From JBHJHK01 sp050330975 (lineage in GTDB: Bacteria > Pseudomonadota > Gammaproteobacteria > Competibacterales > Competibacteraceae): a DNA stretch of 39,495 nucleotides. The translations under genes were made by a program, and so were the position numbers. Location of the stretch: positions 1 through 39,495 of the forward strand of contig JBHJHK010000496.1 in the NCBI GenBank assembly GCA_050330975.1, read 5' to 3'. The notes beneath the pieces were generated by a model. It searched no databases, was not told the DNA's origin, and was given only the letters and a program-made list of their open reading frames with translations. Positions 8,637 through 16,210 of this stretch are shown here, in pieces. How positions within the stretch are numbered: position 1 is the stretch's first letter; each line of letters starts with the position of its first letter.

Positions 8637-9278
8637 TTAGGCTCGGCCGGGATCTTGAAGTTCCCGGAGGGCATCTAGGTCGTTGGGATGGTCGACATCG
8701 CACACCGTTCCGGGGTCGTCGCTGTCGATCAAGCGCAGGGCATGGGGTGATCGCTTCACTATCCATCGGGCTCCCTCGTCGCCGTCCAAGGCGACGAGAT
8801 CATGCCTGAAAGCGCCGCCAAAGGCCACAGGGTGACCGCGACGCCCGCAAAACCCAGGGGCGACGATGGCGTCCCAAGCGGCGGCGGCACAGATGGCGCG
8901 GTAGGTGGCGAGGCGCACCCAGGGCATATCGGCCAGGGCGATGACCCAGCCAGAGGCATCGAGCCGCGCCGCCACACCCGTTGCGAGACTCTTCCCCATG
9001 CCTCCCAGGCCATGGGGGTTGACCGCCAAGTCGAATCCCGCCTCGGTGAGACATTGGGCGATGGGCTCGTCGGCGGCGGCCACCACCACCACGGGATCGG
9101 GGAGGGCCAGGGCGAGGGTGCGAGCCGCCACCAAGGCCATGGGGATACCATCTATGGGGGCCAGGCGTTTGTCGGCCCCGAAGCGGCGGCTCCTCCCCGC
9201 GGCGAGGAGAATTCCCTGCAATTTTGTGGGCTTTGCCGGCGGGGGCAGTGTCGAGGGGGAGCGCGAAGGGGTTTGCAT
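8637..9278 (-). CDS. MobA/MocA-like nucleotidyltransferase
   Basis: The 213-residue protein begins, after a Pro/Ser-rich lead, with GILLAAGRSRRFGADKRL, the NTP-binding signature of the GlmU/MobA/MocA superfamily (NTP_transf_3). LADMPWV supplies the metal-binding aspartate, and RGHPVAF, then a gap and DEGAR, match MocA-type enzymes, which transfer CMP to molybdopterin. Such genes usually sit beside xanthine or CO dehydrogenase genes, but none is seen here, so the substrate is open. The start is uncertain. The ATG at 9278 fits family length, while a TTG at 9338 would add 20 residues without homology; neither has a clear ribosome site. The gene is divergent from cinA, 121 bases away, and ends 259 bases before the kinase. 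Confidence 0.8.
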   Translation of the reverse strand: MQTPSRSPSTLPPPAKPTKLQGILLAAGRSRRFGADKRLAPIDGIPMALVAARTLALALPDPVVVVAAADEPIAQCLTEAGFDLAVNPHGLGGMGKSLATGVAARLDASGWVIALADMPWVRLATYRAICAAAAWDAIVAPGFCGRRGHPVAFGGAFRHDLVALDGDEGARWIVKRSPHALRLIDSDDPGTVCDVDHPNDLDALRELQDPGRA

Positions 9279-9399
9279 CCCGAGGTACCACGGTGGATGA
9301 TGGTCCGTCGAGCGTAGCGGTTTTGAGCCCTCGGACAAAGTTGGGCTTCAAATTTTGCCCCCGACGTCACCGCGCCACTTCCCTGGGAGACCATCGACC

Positions 9400-10644
9400 A
9401 TGCGGGTAGAGATCATCGCTGTGGGGACCGAATTGCTGCTGGGTCAACACGTGGACACCAACTCCGCCTGGATGGGCGAGCAGCTCGCCCTAGCGGGTAT
9501 CAACAGCCACTTCCAGTGCAAAGTGGGGGACAACCACCAACGGATCAAATCCGCCATCGAAATTGCCCTGGCCCGCAGCGAGGGGGTGATTTTGTGTGGG
9601 GGGCTGGGTCCCACCCCCGACGATATCACCCGGGAGGCCATCGCCGCGGTCATGGGAACGGAACTGGTCCAAGACGACGCCATTGCTCAACGCATCGAAC
9701 AGCGGTTTCGCGAGCGCAACCGCCCCATGCCCCCCAGCAACCTGCGCCAGGCCCTCGTCCCCGTGGGGGCGCGGGTGTTGTCGGCCATGCCGGGCACGGC
9801 CCCGGGGCTAATGTGCCCGGTGGGCGACAAGGTCATCTACGCCGTGCCCGGGGTACCGGCGGAGATGAAAGTCATGGTGGGCGAAGACATCATCCCCGAT
9901 CTCCAGCGCCGCGCCGGGGGACGTGCCGTCATCCAAAGCCGCGTGCTGCGCACCTGGGGGGAATCGGAGTCGGGGCTAGCCGAGCGCTTGGCCGAGCGCA
10001 TCGCTTTTTGGGACCGAGAACGGGGAGGTGTCACCCTGGCCTTTTTGGCCAGCGGCGTCGAAGGCATCAAGGTGCGCATCACCGCCAAGGCCACCGATGG
10101 AGCCCAGGCCAAGGCCCTCATCGACGCCGAAGAGGCGGAAATCCGCACCATCTTGGGTGACCTGGTATTCGGCGTCGACGACCAGTCCATGGAGGTAGCC
10201 GTCCTCGGGGCGTTGGCGGCGCGGCGCTGGACCCTGGGGGTGGCCGAGGCCGTCACGGGCGGCTTGATGACCGCGCGGCTGACGGCGGCGGCGTTGTCCA
10301 GCGAGGCGGAGACGGCGTTTCGCGGTGGCATAACGGCCTGCCACCGAGATCTGCGAGCCGAGCTCTTCACCTCGGTGGAGCCCTTGGAGAGCCCGGCGGC
10401 GGCCGAGGCCTTGGCCCAGGGCGCCCGGCGGTGGCTCGGCAGCGACTTGGGGCTGGCGGCCACTGGGGTGACGGAAGAGGGAGGAAACCACGGCCTTCGA
10501 CCGGGGACGGCGTTCTTGGCCGTCGCCGACGCCTCTGGCACGACGGCGGCCACGGTCCATCTCCCGGGGAGACGGAGTATGGTGCGGGAGTTGACGGTGA
10601 TCAGCGCCTTGAACCTGCTGCGGCTGCAAAAGCTCAATACCTAG
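9400..10644 (+). CDS. cinA: CinA-family protein with degenerate C-terminal amidohydrolase domain
   Basis: CinA joins an N-terminal MoCF-like domain (COG1058, ADP-ribose/NADH-type pyrophosphatase in family members) to a C-terminal nicotinamide-nucleotide amidohydrolase (PncC). The N-terminal domain is well kept: VGTELLLGQ with VDTNSAW close behind, GGLGPTPDDITREA and VPGVPAEM. The C-terminal domain is recognisable through TGGLMTARLT, FRGGI and ATGV, but AESCTGG reads AEAVTGG here, so the catalytic Ser position is lost. The YSNEAK segment that supplies the Lys is replaced by ACHRDLR. The domain thus probably lacks NMN amidohydrolase activity. GGGAGACC precedes the ATG at 9400; the frame extends upstream to 9355 without homology. 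mnmH starts five bases after the stop, so the two are co-transcribed. Length is 414 residues, as usual for the family. Confidence 0.9.
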   Translation: MRVEIIAVGTELLLGQHVDTNSAWMGEQLALAGINSHFQCKVGDNHQRIKSAIEIALARSEGVILCGGLGPTPDDITREAIAAVMGTELVQDDAIAQRIEQRFRERNRPMPPSNLRQALVPVGARVLSAMPGTAPGLMCPVGDKVIYAVPGVPAEMKVMVGEDIIPDLQRRAGGRAVIQSRVLRTWGESESGLAERLAERIAFWDRERGGVTLAFLASGVEGIKVRITAKATDGAQAKALIDAEEAEIRTILGDLVFGVDDQSMEVAVLGALAARRWTLGVAEAVTGGLMTARLTAAALSSEAETAFRGGITACHRDLRAELFTSVEPLESPAAAEALAQGARRWLGSDLGLAATGVTEEGGNHGLRPGTAFLAVADASGTTAATVHLPGRRSMVRELTVISALNLLRLQKLNT

Positions 10645-10649
10645 GAGCC

Positions 10650-11789
10650 ATGGCGGAAACCCGAGATTATCTCCAGTTGTTTTTGGCCGACCGACCGCTA
10701 CTGGACGTGCGGGCCCCGGTGGAATTTGCCCAAGGCGCCTTCCCCACGGCGGTCAACCTCCCTTTGCTCACCGACGACGAGCGCCGCCGTGTGGGCACCT
10801 GCTACAAGCGCCACGGCAGGCAAGCCGCCATAGACTTGGGCCACCGGTTGGTGGACGGCACCGTCAAGACAGCCCGCGTCGAGGGCTGGCAGGCCTTTTT
10901 CCGCCACCACCCCAGGGGCCATTTGTACTGTTTTCGCGGCGGGCTGCGCTCTAAGATCGCCCAACAGTGGCTCGCCGAGGCGGGTTGTAATTGCTTGCGA
11001 ATCGGCGGTGGCTACAAGGCCATGCGGCGTTTTTTACTCGACGCCTTGACCTCGCTCCCGGCCACCCTACATCCCCTGGTGATCGGCGGCCGCACCGGAG
11101 TTGGCAAGACCCAACTCCTCAAGGCCCTACCCCCCACCATCGACCCCCTCGACTTGGAGGGGTTGGCCAACCACCGGGGCTCGGGCTTCGGCCGCCGGGT
11201 GACCCCCCAGCCTAGTCAAATCGACTTCGAGCACGCCTTGGCCATCGCCCTCCTCAAGAGGGTAGACCGGGACCCAACGGCTTGGCTGGCCGTCGAAGAC
11301 GAAAGCCGTCTCATCGGCAGCCGCGCCCTCCCCCAGGGCCTGTTTCAGGCCATGGCTTGCGCACCCATAGTGCTGTTGGAGGCCGACCTGGAAACCCGGA
11401 TCGAGGCGACTTTGCGCGAGTATATCTTCGATATGGCCGCGGCTTTCGCCGCCGTCGGGGTGCACCCGCCGACGGGGGATGCCCCCTGGGGCTTCGCGGG
11501 CTTTAGAGCCTATTTGCTCGATAGCCTCGATCGCATCCGCAAGCGCCTGGGGGGAGAACGCCACGCTCGGTTGCGCCGCTTGATCCTCCACGCCCTCGAG
11601 CGCCAGGGGATCACCGGGGACATCGACCTTCACCGCCGCTGGATTCGCCCGCTGTTGGTGGAATACTACGACCCCATGTACGACTACCAACTCCAGTCCA
11701 AGGCGCCGCGGGTGGTCTTTCGCGGCGATCGCAGGGCGGTTTTGGACTGGCTAGCCGCCCTCCCAAGGCCCGGCGCCCGGGGATCATGA
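10650..11789 (+). CDS. mnmH: tRNA 2-selenouridine synthase
   Basis: MnmH (SelU, formerly YbbB) converts 2-thiouridine to 2-selenouridine at wobble position 34 of Lys, Glu and Gln tRNAs, through a geranylated intermediate, using selenophosphate. The 379-residue protein has an N-terminal rhodanese domain with the catalytic cysteine C94 in YCFRGGLRSK, and a P-loop domain with Walker A GRTGVGKT (147-154). EDESRLIGS and LREYIFDM are further family hallmarks. The ATG at 10650 follows TAGGAG and lies five bases after cinA. The stop overlaps the rsmG start in an ATGA junction, which implies translational coupling. The gene occupies the place that mnmG has in many bacteria, so two tRNA/rRNA modification genes stay linked. 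Its presence implies that the cell makes selenophosphate (selD elsewhere). Confidence 0.95.
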   Translation: MAETRDYLQLFLADRPLLDVRAPVEFAQGAFPTAVNLPLLTDDERRRVGTCYKRHGRQAAIDLGHRLVDGTVKTARVEGWQAFFRHHPRGHLYCFRGGLRSKIAQQWLAEAGCNCLRIGGGYKAMRRFLLDALTSLPATLHPLVIGGRTGVGKTQLLKALPPTIDPLDLEGLANHRGSGFGRRVTPQPSQIDFEHALAIALLKRVDRDPTAWLAVEDESRLIGSRALPQGLFQAMACAPIVLLEADLETRIEATLREYIFDMAAAFAAVGVHPPTGDAPWGFAGFRAYLLDSLDRIRKRLGGERHARLRRLILHALERQGITGDIDLHRRWIRPLLVEYYDPMYDYQLQSKAPRVVFRGDRRAVLDWLAALPRPGARGS

Positions 11790-12463
11790 ACGCCGCCACG
11801 CCCCTGGGCGACGCCCTGGCCGCCGGCCTCGATACCCTGGGGGTGGCGTGGGACGGTCCCCGCCTAGAAGGCCTTTTGGCCTACCTGGAACTGCTGGTTC
11901 GCTGGAACCGGGTCTACAACCTCACCGCAGTTCGCGACCCCGCTGCCATGGTGACCCGCCACCTGCTGGACAGTCTGGCCATCGCCCCCTGGATACCCGA
12001 GGAGTCTTTGGTCGACGTGGGCAGTGGCGCCGGCCTCCCGGGGATCCCCCTGGCTCTCCTGGGCCCCCATCTGCCCGTGACTCTATTGGACGCCAGCGCC
12101 AAGCGGCCCCGGTTTCTGCACCACGTAGCCCTGACCTTGCCCCTGGACTACGTCGCCGTGGTCCAGGCTCGGGTCCAGGACTACCGGCCCCCAGCCCCCT
12201 TTGCCGCCGTGGTGAGCCGCGCCTTTGCATCCCTGGGGGAATTCGCCACCGCCGCCGCCCACCTCCGGGCGGAGGGTGGGGCGTTCTACGCCATGAAGGG
12301 AGAGTATCCCGCGGCCGAACTCGAGGCCTTGGCCCCCTTGGGGTCTTGGCGTGCCCAAGTGAAGGTCTTGGCGGTGCCCGGCCTCGCCGCCGCCCGCCAT
12401 TTGGCAATTTTGACCCCCGGGGCGGCGGCCCCCAAACCCCAACTGCCCGGGGACGATTCGTGA
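11786..12463 (+). CDS. rsmG: 16S rRNA (guanine-527 N7) methyltransferase
   Basis: RsmG methylates N7 of G527 in 16S rRNA, and its loss gives low-level streptomycin resistance. The 225-residue protein shows the family N-terminal helix with LVRWNRVYNLTAV, then RHLLDSLA, the SAM-binding loop DVGSGAGLPGIPLA (from residue 77) and VVSRAFASL. The ATG overlaps the mnmH stop by four bases, so translation is probably coupled. parA follows after 57 bases. The rsmG-parA-parB-atp order is typical of gammaproteobacteria near the chromosome origin. The C-terminal 15 residues are Ala/Pro-rich and not conserved. Confidence 0.96.
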   Translation: MNAATPLGDALAAGLDTLGVAWDGPRLEGLLAYLELLVRWNRVYNLTAVRDPAAMVTRHLLDSLAIAPWIPEESLVDVGSGAGLPGIPLALLGPHLPVTLLDASAKRPRFLHHVALTLPLDYVAVVQARVQDYRPPAPFAAVVSRAFASLGEFATAAAHLRAEGGAFYAMKGEYPAAELEALAPLGSWRAQVKVLAVPGLAAARHLAILTPGAAAPKPQLPGDDS

Positions 12464-12520
12464 TACCTTTGCCGCTATTTCCACGCAGCCGTCAACCCTC
12501 GGTGGGGAGGTCCTAGCCCC

Positions 12521-13324
12521 GTGGCTACCATCATCGCAATCGCCAACCAGAAGGGAGGCGTCGGCAAAACCACCACAGCTGTCAACCTCGCCGCCTGTAT
12601 CGCCGATGCCAAGGTGCGTCGCCGCGTGCTAATGGTGGATATGGACCCCCAGGGCAATGCCACCATGGGCTGTGGCGTCGACAAGCACCGACTCAAGGCC
12701 ACCTGTTACGAGGTGTTAATCGGCGAAACCCCGGTGCGCCAAGCCCTGGTCTACGCCGAGGCGGCCAACAGCCAAGTGCTGGGAGCCAACGGCGACCTCA
12801 CCGGCGCCGAGGTGGCCCTGTTGGATTTGGAACACGCCCAGACCCGCCTGCAACGGATCCTGGCCGAGGTGGACGATGAGTTCGACTACGCGTTGATCGA
12901 CTGCCCCCCGTCCCTCAACATGCTCACGGTCAACGCCCTCACCGCCGCCCACGGGGTGATCATCCCCATCCAGTGCGAGTACTACGCCCTGGAGGGGTTG
13001 TCGGCGTTACTCGACACCGTGGAGAAGGTGCGGCGCACCACCAACCCCGGGCTGCGCATCGAGGGGCTGCTGCGCACCATGTACGACAACCGCAACCGCT
13101 TGGCCAATGAGGTGTCGGCGCAACTCATCGAGCACTTTGGCCATGCGGTGTACGAGGCGGTGATCCCCCGCAACGTGCGTCTGGCCGAGGCCCCCAGCCA
13201 CGGCCTACCCATCACCGTCTACGACAAGAACTCCAAGGGTGCCGAGGCCTACCGAGCCCTGGCCCAAGAGATGCTCAAACGCACCGCCAAGGCGGCTCGC
13301 TCGGGGCAACGCCTGAGCGCCTGA
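12521..13324 (+). CDS. parA: Chromosome partitioning ATPase ParA (Soj)
   Basis: ParA binds DNA non-specifically as an ATP dimer and drives segregation of ParB-parS complexes. The 267-residue protein has the deviant Walker A motif KGGVGKTT (11-18, signature lysine K11), the A' motif VDMDPQGN and the Walker B LIDCPPS. Then come QCEYYALEGL and a C-terminal RNVRLAEAPS, all typical of chromosomal Soj-type ParA. The start is GTG at 12521, with GGGAGGTCC a suitable distance upstream; no ATG is near. parB begins 65 bases after the stop. The two should be co-transcribed with mnmH and rsmG. I found no parS-like palindrome close by. Confidence 0.96.
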   Translation: MATIIAIANQKGGVGKTTTAVNLAACIADAKVRRRVLMVDMDPQGNATMGCGVDKHRLKATCYEVLIGETPVRQALVYAEAANSQVLGANGDLTGAEVALLDLEHAQTRLQRILAEVDDEFDYALIDCPPSLNMLTVNALTAAHGVIIPIQCEYYALEGLSALLDTVEKVRRTTNPGLRIEGLLRTMYDNRNRLANEVSAQLIEHFGHAVYEAVIPRNVRLAEAPSHGLPITVYDKNSKGAEAYRALAQEMLKRTAKAARSGQRLSA

Positions 13325-13389
13325 GGTTTCGGCGGGCGCCGAGAACAGCGGCAACATCACCCGAGTATCGACCCAGAGGAATCGACGAC

Positions 13390-14349
13390 GTGTCGCCAAA
13401 GAGAAGGGGGTTGGGCCGGGGTCTCGACGCCTTGTTGGGGGCCAAAGCGAGCCTTCAGGAAGACCAGCGGGAATCCGGCGCAACAGAGGACGAGTTTCGC
13501 CAGTTGCCCATCGACCAGGTGTGCCCCGGGCGTTTTCAGCCCCGCCGGGAGATACGCCCCGAAGACCTGGTGGAACTGGCCGATTCCATCCGCGCCCAGG
13601 GGGTGGTACAGCCCATCGTCGTGCGTCCCCTCGCCCCCGCGCGCTTTGAAATCATAGCCGGGGAACCCCGTTGGCGGGCCCGCCAGATGGCGGGGCGCGC
13701 CGCGATACCCGCCGTGGTACGACGGGTCCCCGACCAGGTGGCGTTGGCCATGGCCCTCATCGAGAACATCCAACGCCAGGATCTCGACCCCTTGGAAGAG
13801 GCCTTGGCCCTAAAGCGCCTCATCGACGAGTTCGACCTCACCCACCAGCAAGCCGCCGATGCCGTCGGCCGCTCCCGGGCGGCGGTGAGCAACTTGCTGC
13901 GCCTTTTGGAGCTTTGCCCCGAAGTCCAAGAACACCTGCGCCAGCGGCGCTTGGAAATGGGCCACGCCCGGGCGCTGTTGCCCTTGTCCTTCGAAAACCA
14001 GCGCAAGGTCGCCCAGAGCATCCAGGCCCGGGGGCTGTCGGTGCGGGAAACCGAGGCGCTAGTGAAGCAGTGGCAACAAGGCGATGGGCCGACGGATCAA
14101 GCCAACCCAGACCCCGACGTCTACCGCTATCAGCAGGATTTGTCCGATCGATTGGGGGCGGCGGTCAAGGTGTCCCACAGCCCTTCGGGTAGAGGTCATT
14201 TGACCATTCAATACAACAACCTCGACGAGCTCGAAGGCATCATGAGCCACGTCAAATCCGGCCGCGGTCGTCTAGTCATCCAATACGACAATCTCGACGA
14301 GCTCGAGGGCATCGTCGCTCGGAGCTCCCAGGCGGAGGAGGAGAATTGA
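13390..14349 (+). CDS. parB: Chromosome partitioning protein ParB with altered CTP motif and duplicated C-terminus
   Basis: ParB binds parS and slides on DNA as a CTP-gated clamp. The 319-residue protein has the N-terminal RRGLGRGLDALLG segment that stimulates ParA, the ParB/Srx domain with QPIVVRPL, and a helix-turn-helix (LTHQQAADAVGRSRAAVSN). Two features are odd. First, the CTP-binding GERRxRA motif reads GEPRWRA (G91 E92 P93 R94), replacing one conserved arginine by proline. Second, the C-terminal dimerisation segment occurs twice in tandem as 24-residue units (266-289 and 290-313), each with an IQY motif, one further residue and NLDELEGI. The start is GTG at 13390, preceded by GAGGA. 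The stop codon overlaps the -35 element of the promoter for the atp operon. The identity is certain; the functional effect of the changes is not known. Confidence 0.95.
   Translation: MSPKRRGLGRGLDALLGAKASLQEDQRESGATEDEFRQLPIDQVCPGRFQPRREIRPEDLVELADSIRAQGVVQPIVVRPLAPARFEIIAGEPRWRARQMAGRAAIPAVVRRVPDQVALAMALIENIQRQDLDPLEEALALKRLIDEFDLTHQQAADAVGRSRAAVSNLLRLLELCPEVQEHLRQRRLEMGHARALLPLSFENQRKVAQSIQARGLSVRETEALVKQWQQGDGPTDQANPDPDVYRYQQDLSDRLGAAVKVSHSPSGRGHLTIQYNNLDELEGIMSHVKSGRGRLVIQYDNLDELEGIVARSSQAEEEN
14185..14328 (+). repeat. 72-bp tandem duplication inside parB 3' end
   Basis: Two adjacent 72-base units (14185-14256 and 14257-14328) encode SGRGHLTIQYNNLDELEGI and SGRGRLVIQYDNLDELEGI, each followed by five less similar residues. 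The run CTCGACGAGCTCGA is identical in both, at 14221 and 14293. Other codons have diverged, mostly at third positions, so the duplication is not brand new. It keeps the reading frame. Confidence 0.9.
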
Positions 14350-14374
14350 CCCCCTCCAACGCGAGCCCTATACT
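14346..14374 (+). promoter_or_regulatory. Sigma-70 promoter for the atp operon
   Basis: TTGACC at 14346-14351 and TATACT at 14369-14374 are separated by exactly 17 bases, and each matches five of six consensus positions. The -35 overlaps the parB stop codon. Transcription should begin near 14381, giving a leader of about 170 bases before atpI. This is the best promoter match I saw in the window. Confidence 0.75.
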
Positions 14375-14424
14375 ACGCCTGCTTTGAGCAGCGCCCCAAC
14401 AGGGCACCGCCCCTTTGCACTTGT

Positions 14425-14456
14425 ATCCATAAACGTTTGCATCCATAGACGTTTGC
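14425..14456 (+). repeat. 16-bp tandem direct repeat in the atp leader
   Basis: ATCCATAAACGTTTGC (14425-14440) is followed at once by ATCCATAGACGTTTGC (14441-14456), with one mismatch. It lies downstream of the predicted transcription start and about 95 bases before atpI. It could be a pair of protein-binding sites or part of a leader structure; nothing in the sequence tells which. Confidence 0.7.
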
Positions 14457-14549
14457 AGACGAGATGCCCTGCCCACCCACAGCGGGGCGTTCCAGAGCCA
14501 AACGCATACCTGCAACCCATACGCTCAGCAACCGTGCCGTCGAGAGGGC

Positions 14550-14933
14550 GTGAACAAAACCGTCAAAACAACCCTAACGATTCAGCTGATCGCCATCGCC
14601 ATCGCCATCGCCATCGCCGCACTGTTCAGTGTCAAGGCGGCCTACTCGGCGCTCATCGGCGGAGCTATCAACTTCATCTCCACGACCTTCTTCGCCACTC
14701 GCATGTTTGCAGCCGGCCCTGGGTCCTCGGCGGATTCCATGTTGCACTCGCTCGTGGTGGCTGAACTGGTCAAGATCGCTTTGACTGTCGTTCTGTTTAG
14801 CCTGGTATTGCTATATGTAGACGTCTCTTTTCCCCCGTTGTTCACAACTTACGCCGTGACCATGCTGGCCTATTGGTTGGTTTTGCCCTTGACGACAACC
14901 CAAGCTTCGAACGGGATCCCCACCCATGAGTGA
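14550..14933 (+). CDS. atpI: ATP synthase protein I
   Basis: AtpI is a small membrane protein encoded ahead of the Fo genes. It assists c-ring assembly in some bacteria and is not part of the finished enzyme. The 127-residue product has four hydrophobic segments: TLTIQLIAIAIAIAIAALF, then SALIGGAINFIST, LVKIALTVVLFSLVLLY and YAVTMLAYWLVLPL. This is the expected pattern. The start is GTG at 14550 after GAGAGGG. The stop overlaps atpB by eight bases. The first helix is encoded by a short run of ATCGCC codon repeats (14589-14620), a place prone to slippage. Confidence 0.88.
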   Translation: MNKTVKTTLTIQLIAIAIAIAIAALFSVKAAYSALIGGAINFISTTFFATRMFAAGPGSSADSMLHSLVVAELVKIALTVVLFSLVLLYVDVSFPPLFTTYAVTMLAYWLVLPLTTTQASNGIPTHE

Positions 14934-15699
14934 AAGCGCTTCGCCCTCCGCCACCGAATACATTGTCCACCACCTCACCAACCTCACCCTAGGCGAGGGA
15001 TTTTGGGCACTAAACCTGGACACTTTGTTTTTTTCCACAGTGTTGGGCTTGGGCTTTATAGCGCTGTTTCGCCGGGTGGCCGTCCGAGCGACTTCTGGTG
15101 TGCCGGGGGGGATGCAAAACTTCTGTGAAATGCTAGTCGAATTCGTGGACACCCAGGTCAAAGACTCGTTCCACGCCAAAGACGAAGTCATCGCACCTTT
15201 GGCTTTGACCATCTTCTTGTGGGTGTTTTTGTGGAATTTGATGGATTTGGTGCCGGTGGACCTGTTGCCGATGTTGGCTTACGCCATCGGTATCGAGTAC
15301 CTCAAGGTCGTCCCCTCCACCGATGTCAACGCCACCTTCGCCCTGTCGTTGAGCGTGCTGTTGCTGGTCTATATCTACGGCTTGCGCTTCAAGGGTCTCA
15401 AGGGGCTCGGCTGGGAGATTCTCACCCACCCCTTTGGCAAGTACGCCATGCCCTTCAACGTGTTGCTGCACATCGTCGAACAGCTGGCCCGCCCCATCTC
15501 TTTGGCCCTGCGCTTGTTCGGCAACCTCTACGCCGGAGAGTTGATCTTTATTCTCATCGCCCTGCTGCCGTGGTGGATCCAATTCACCTTGGGCTGGCCG
15601 TGGGCGGTGTTCCACATCCTCGTCATCACCCTGCAGGCATTTATTTTCATGGTGTTGACCATTGTTTATTTGAGTCTCGCCAGCGCCGAGGACCACTGA
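14926..15699 (+). CDS. atpB: ATP synthase Fo subunit a
   Basis: Subunit a forms the two proton half-channels against the c ring. The 257-residue protein has the conserved helix with the essential arginine R196 in ISLALRLFGNLYAGE, the NLMDLVPVD segment typical of proteobacteria, and the C-terminal LQAFIFMVLTIVYL helix. Its ATG lies within the last codons of atpI (overlap of eight bases) and has no strong ribosome site, so translational coupling is likely. A 107-base gap follows before atpE, long for this operon, as is often the case ahead of the highly translated c subunit. Confidence 0.97.
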   Translation: MSESASPSATEYIVHHLTNLTLGEGFWALNLDTLFFSTVLGLGFIALFRRVAVRATSGVPGGMQNFCEMLVEFVDTQVKDSFHAKDEVIAPLALTIFLWVFLWNLMDLVPVDLLPMLAYAIGIEYLKVVPSTDVNATFALSLSVLLLVYIYGLRFKGLKGLGWEILTHPFGKYAMPFNVLLHIVEQLARPISLALRLFGNLYAGELIFILIALLPWWIQFTLGWPWAVFHILVITLQAFIFMVLTIVYLSLASAEDH

Positions 15700-15806
15700 T
15701 GGGCCCTTGGTCGGCCCCGTGGTTCCGCCGTTGACCGTTGTCGTTTCGACCTTGCCTTTAAACCCGGCCTACTGGCCCCGTTGTCTTGAATCTTCTCGGA
15801 GGAATA

Positions 15807-16145
15807 ATGGAAAGCGCCGATATCATCGCCAACCTGCAGGGCATGACCGCCATTGCCGTCGCCATCATCTTGAGCATCGCCGCCCTCGGCACCGCCCTGG
15901 GGTTTGCCCTGCTCGGCGGTAAGTTTCTAGAAGGTATCGCCCGTCAGCCCGAGCTCGCTGCCCTGCTCCAGGTGCGCATGTTCATCATGGCGGGGCTTCT
16001 CGACGCCGTGCCCATGATCGGTGTCGCCATGGCGTTGTTTTTCATCTTCGCCAACCCGTTTTTGGGGCCCGTCACCGAGGCCGTCGAGGCCAGCGTCGCG
16101 GCTCAAGCCGTGGTGGATAGCACCAAGGCCTTGGCCCAACAGTAA
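15807..16145 (+). CDS. atpE: ATP synthase Fo subunit c, with C-terminal extension
   Basis: The c subunit is a two-helix hairpin that forms the rotor ring. The proton-binding acid is D66 in GLLDAVPMIGV, the polar loop is ARQPE (45-49), and helix 1 has the GTALGFALLGGKF glycine pattern of marine gammaproteobacteria. No sodium-type Gln/Glu pattern is seen. At 112 residues it is longer than the usual 75-90. About 24 residues (TEAVEASVAAQ onward) follow the second helix, where family members normally stop. I chose the ATG at 15807, which has GGAGGAATA directly upstream; an in-frame TTG at 15786 is not needed. The tail would project to the outer side of the membrane. Confidence 0.96.
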   Translation: MESADIIANLQGMTAIAVAIILSIAALGTALGFALLGGKFLEGIARQPELAALLQVRMFIMAGLLDAVPMIGVAMALFFIFANPFLGPVTEAVEASVAAQAVVDSTKALAQQ

Positions 16146-16210
16146 TTTCACTGGCGCCCGGTCCCGGCGTCTCATTCCCGGGCCACCGGTGTGCCTTTGG
16201 AGGATGATGC

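Noticed and set aside
9446..9461. CACGTG-centred site as possible parS
   Set aside because: The flanks do not match the parS consensus outside the central six bases, and it lies inside cinA.
15732..15775. Extra promoter before atpE (TTGACC and TTTAAA)
   Set aside because: Spacing is about 20 bases, outside the usual range; the gap more likely serves translation of the c subunit.
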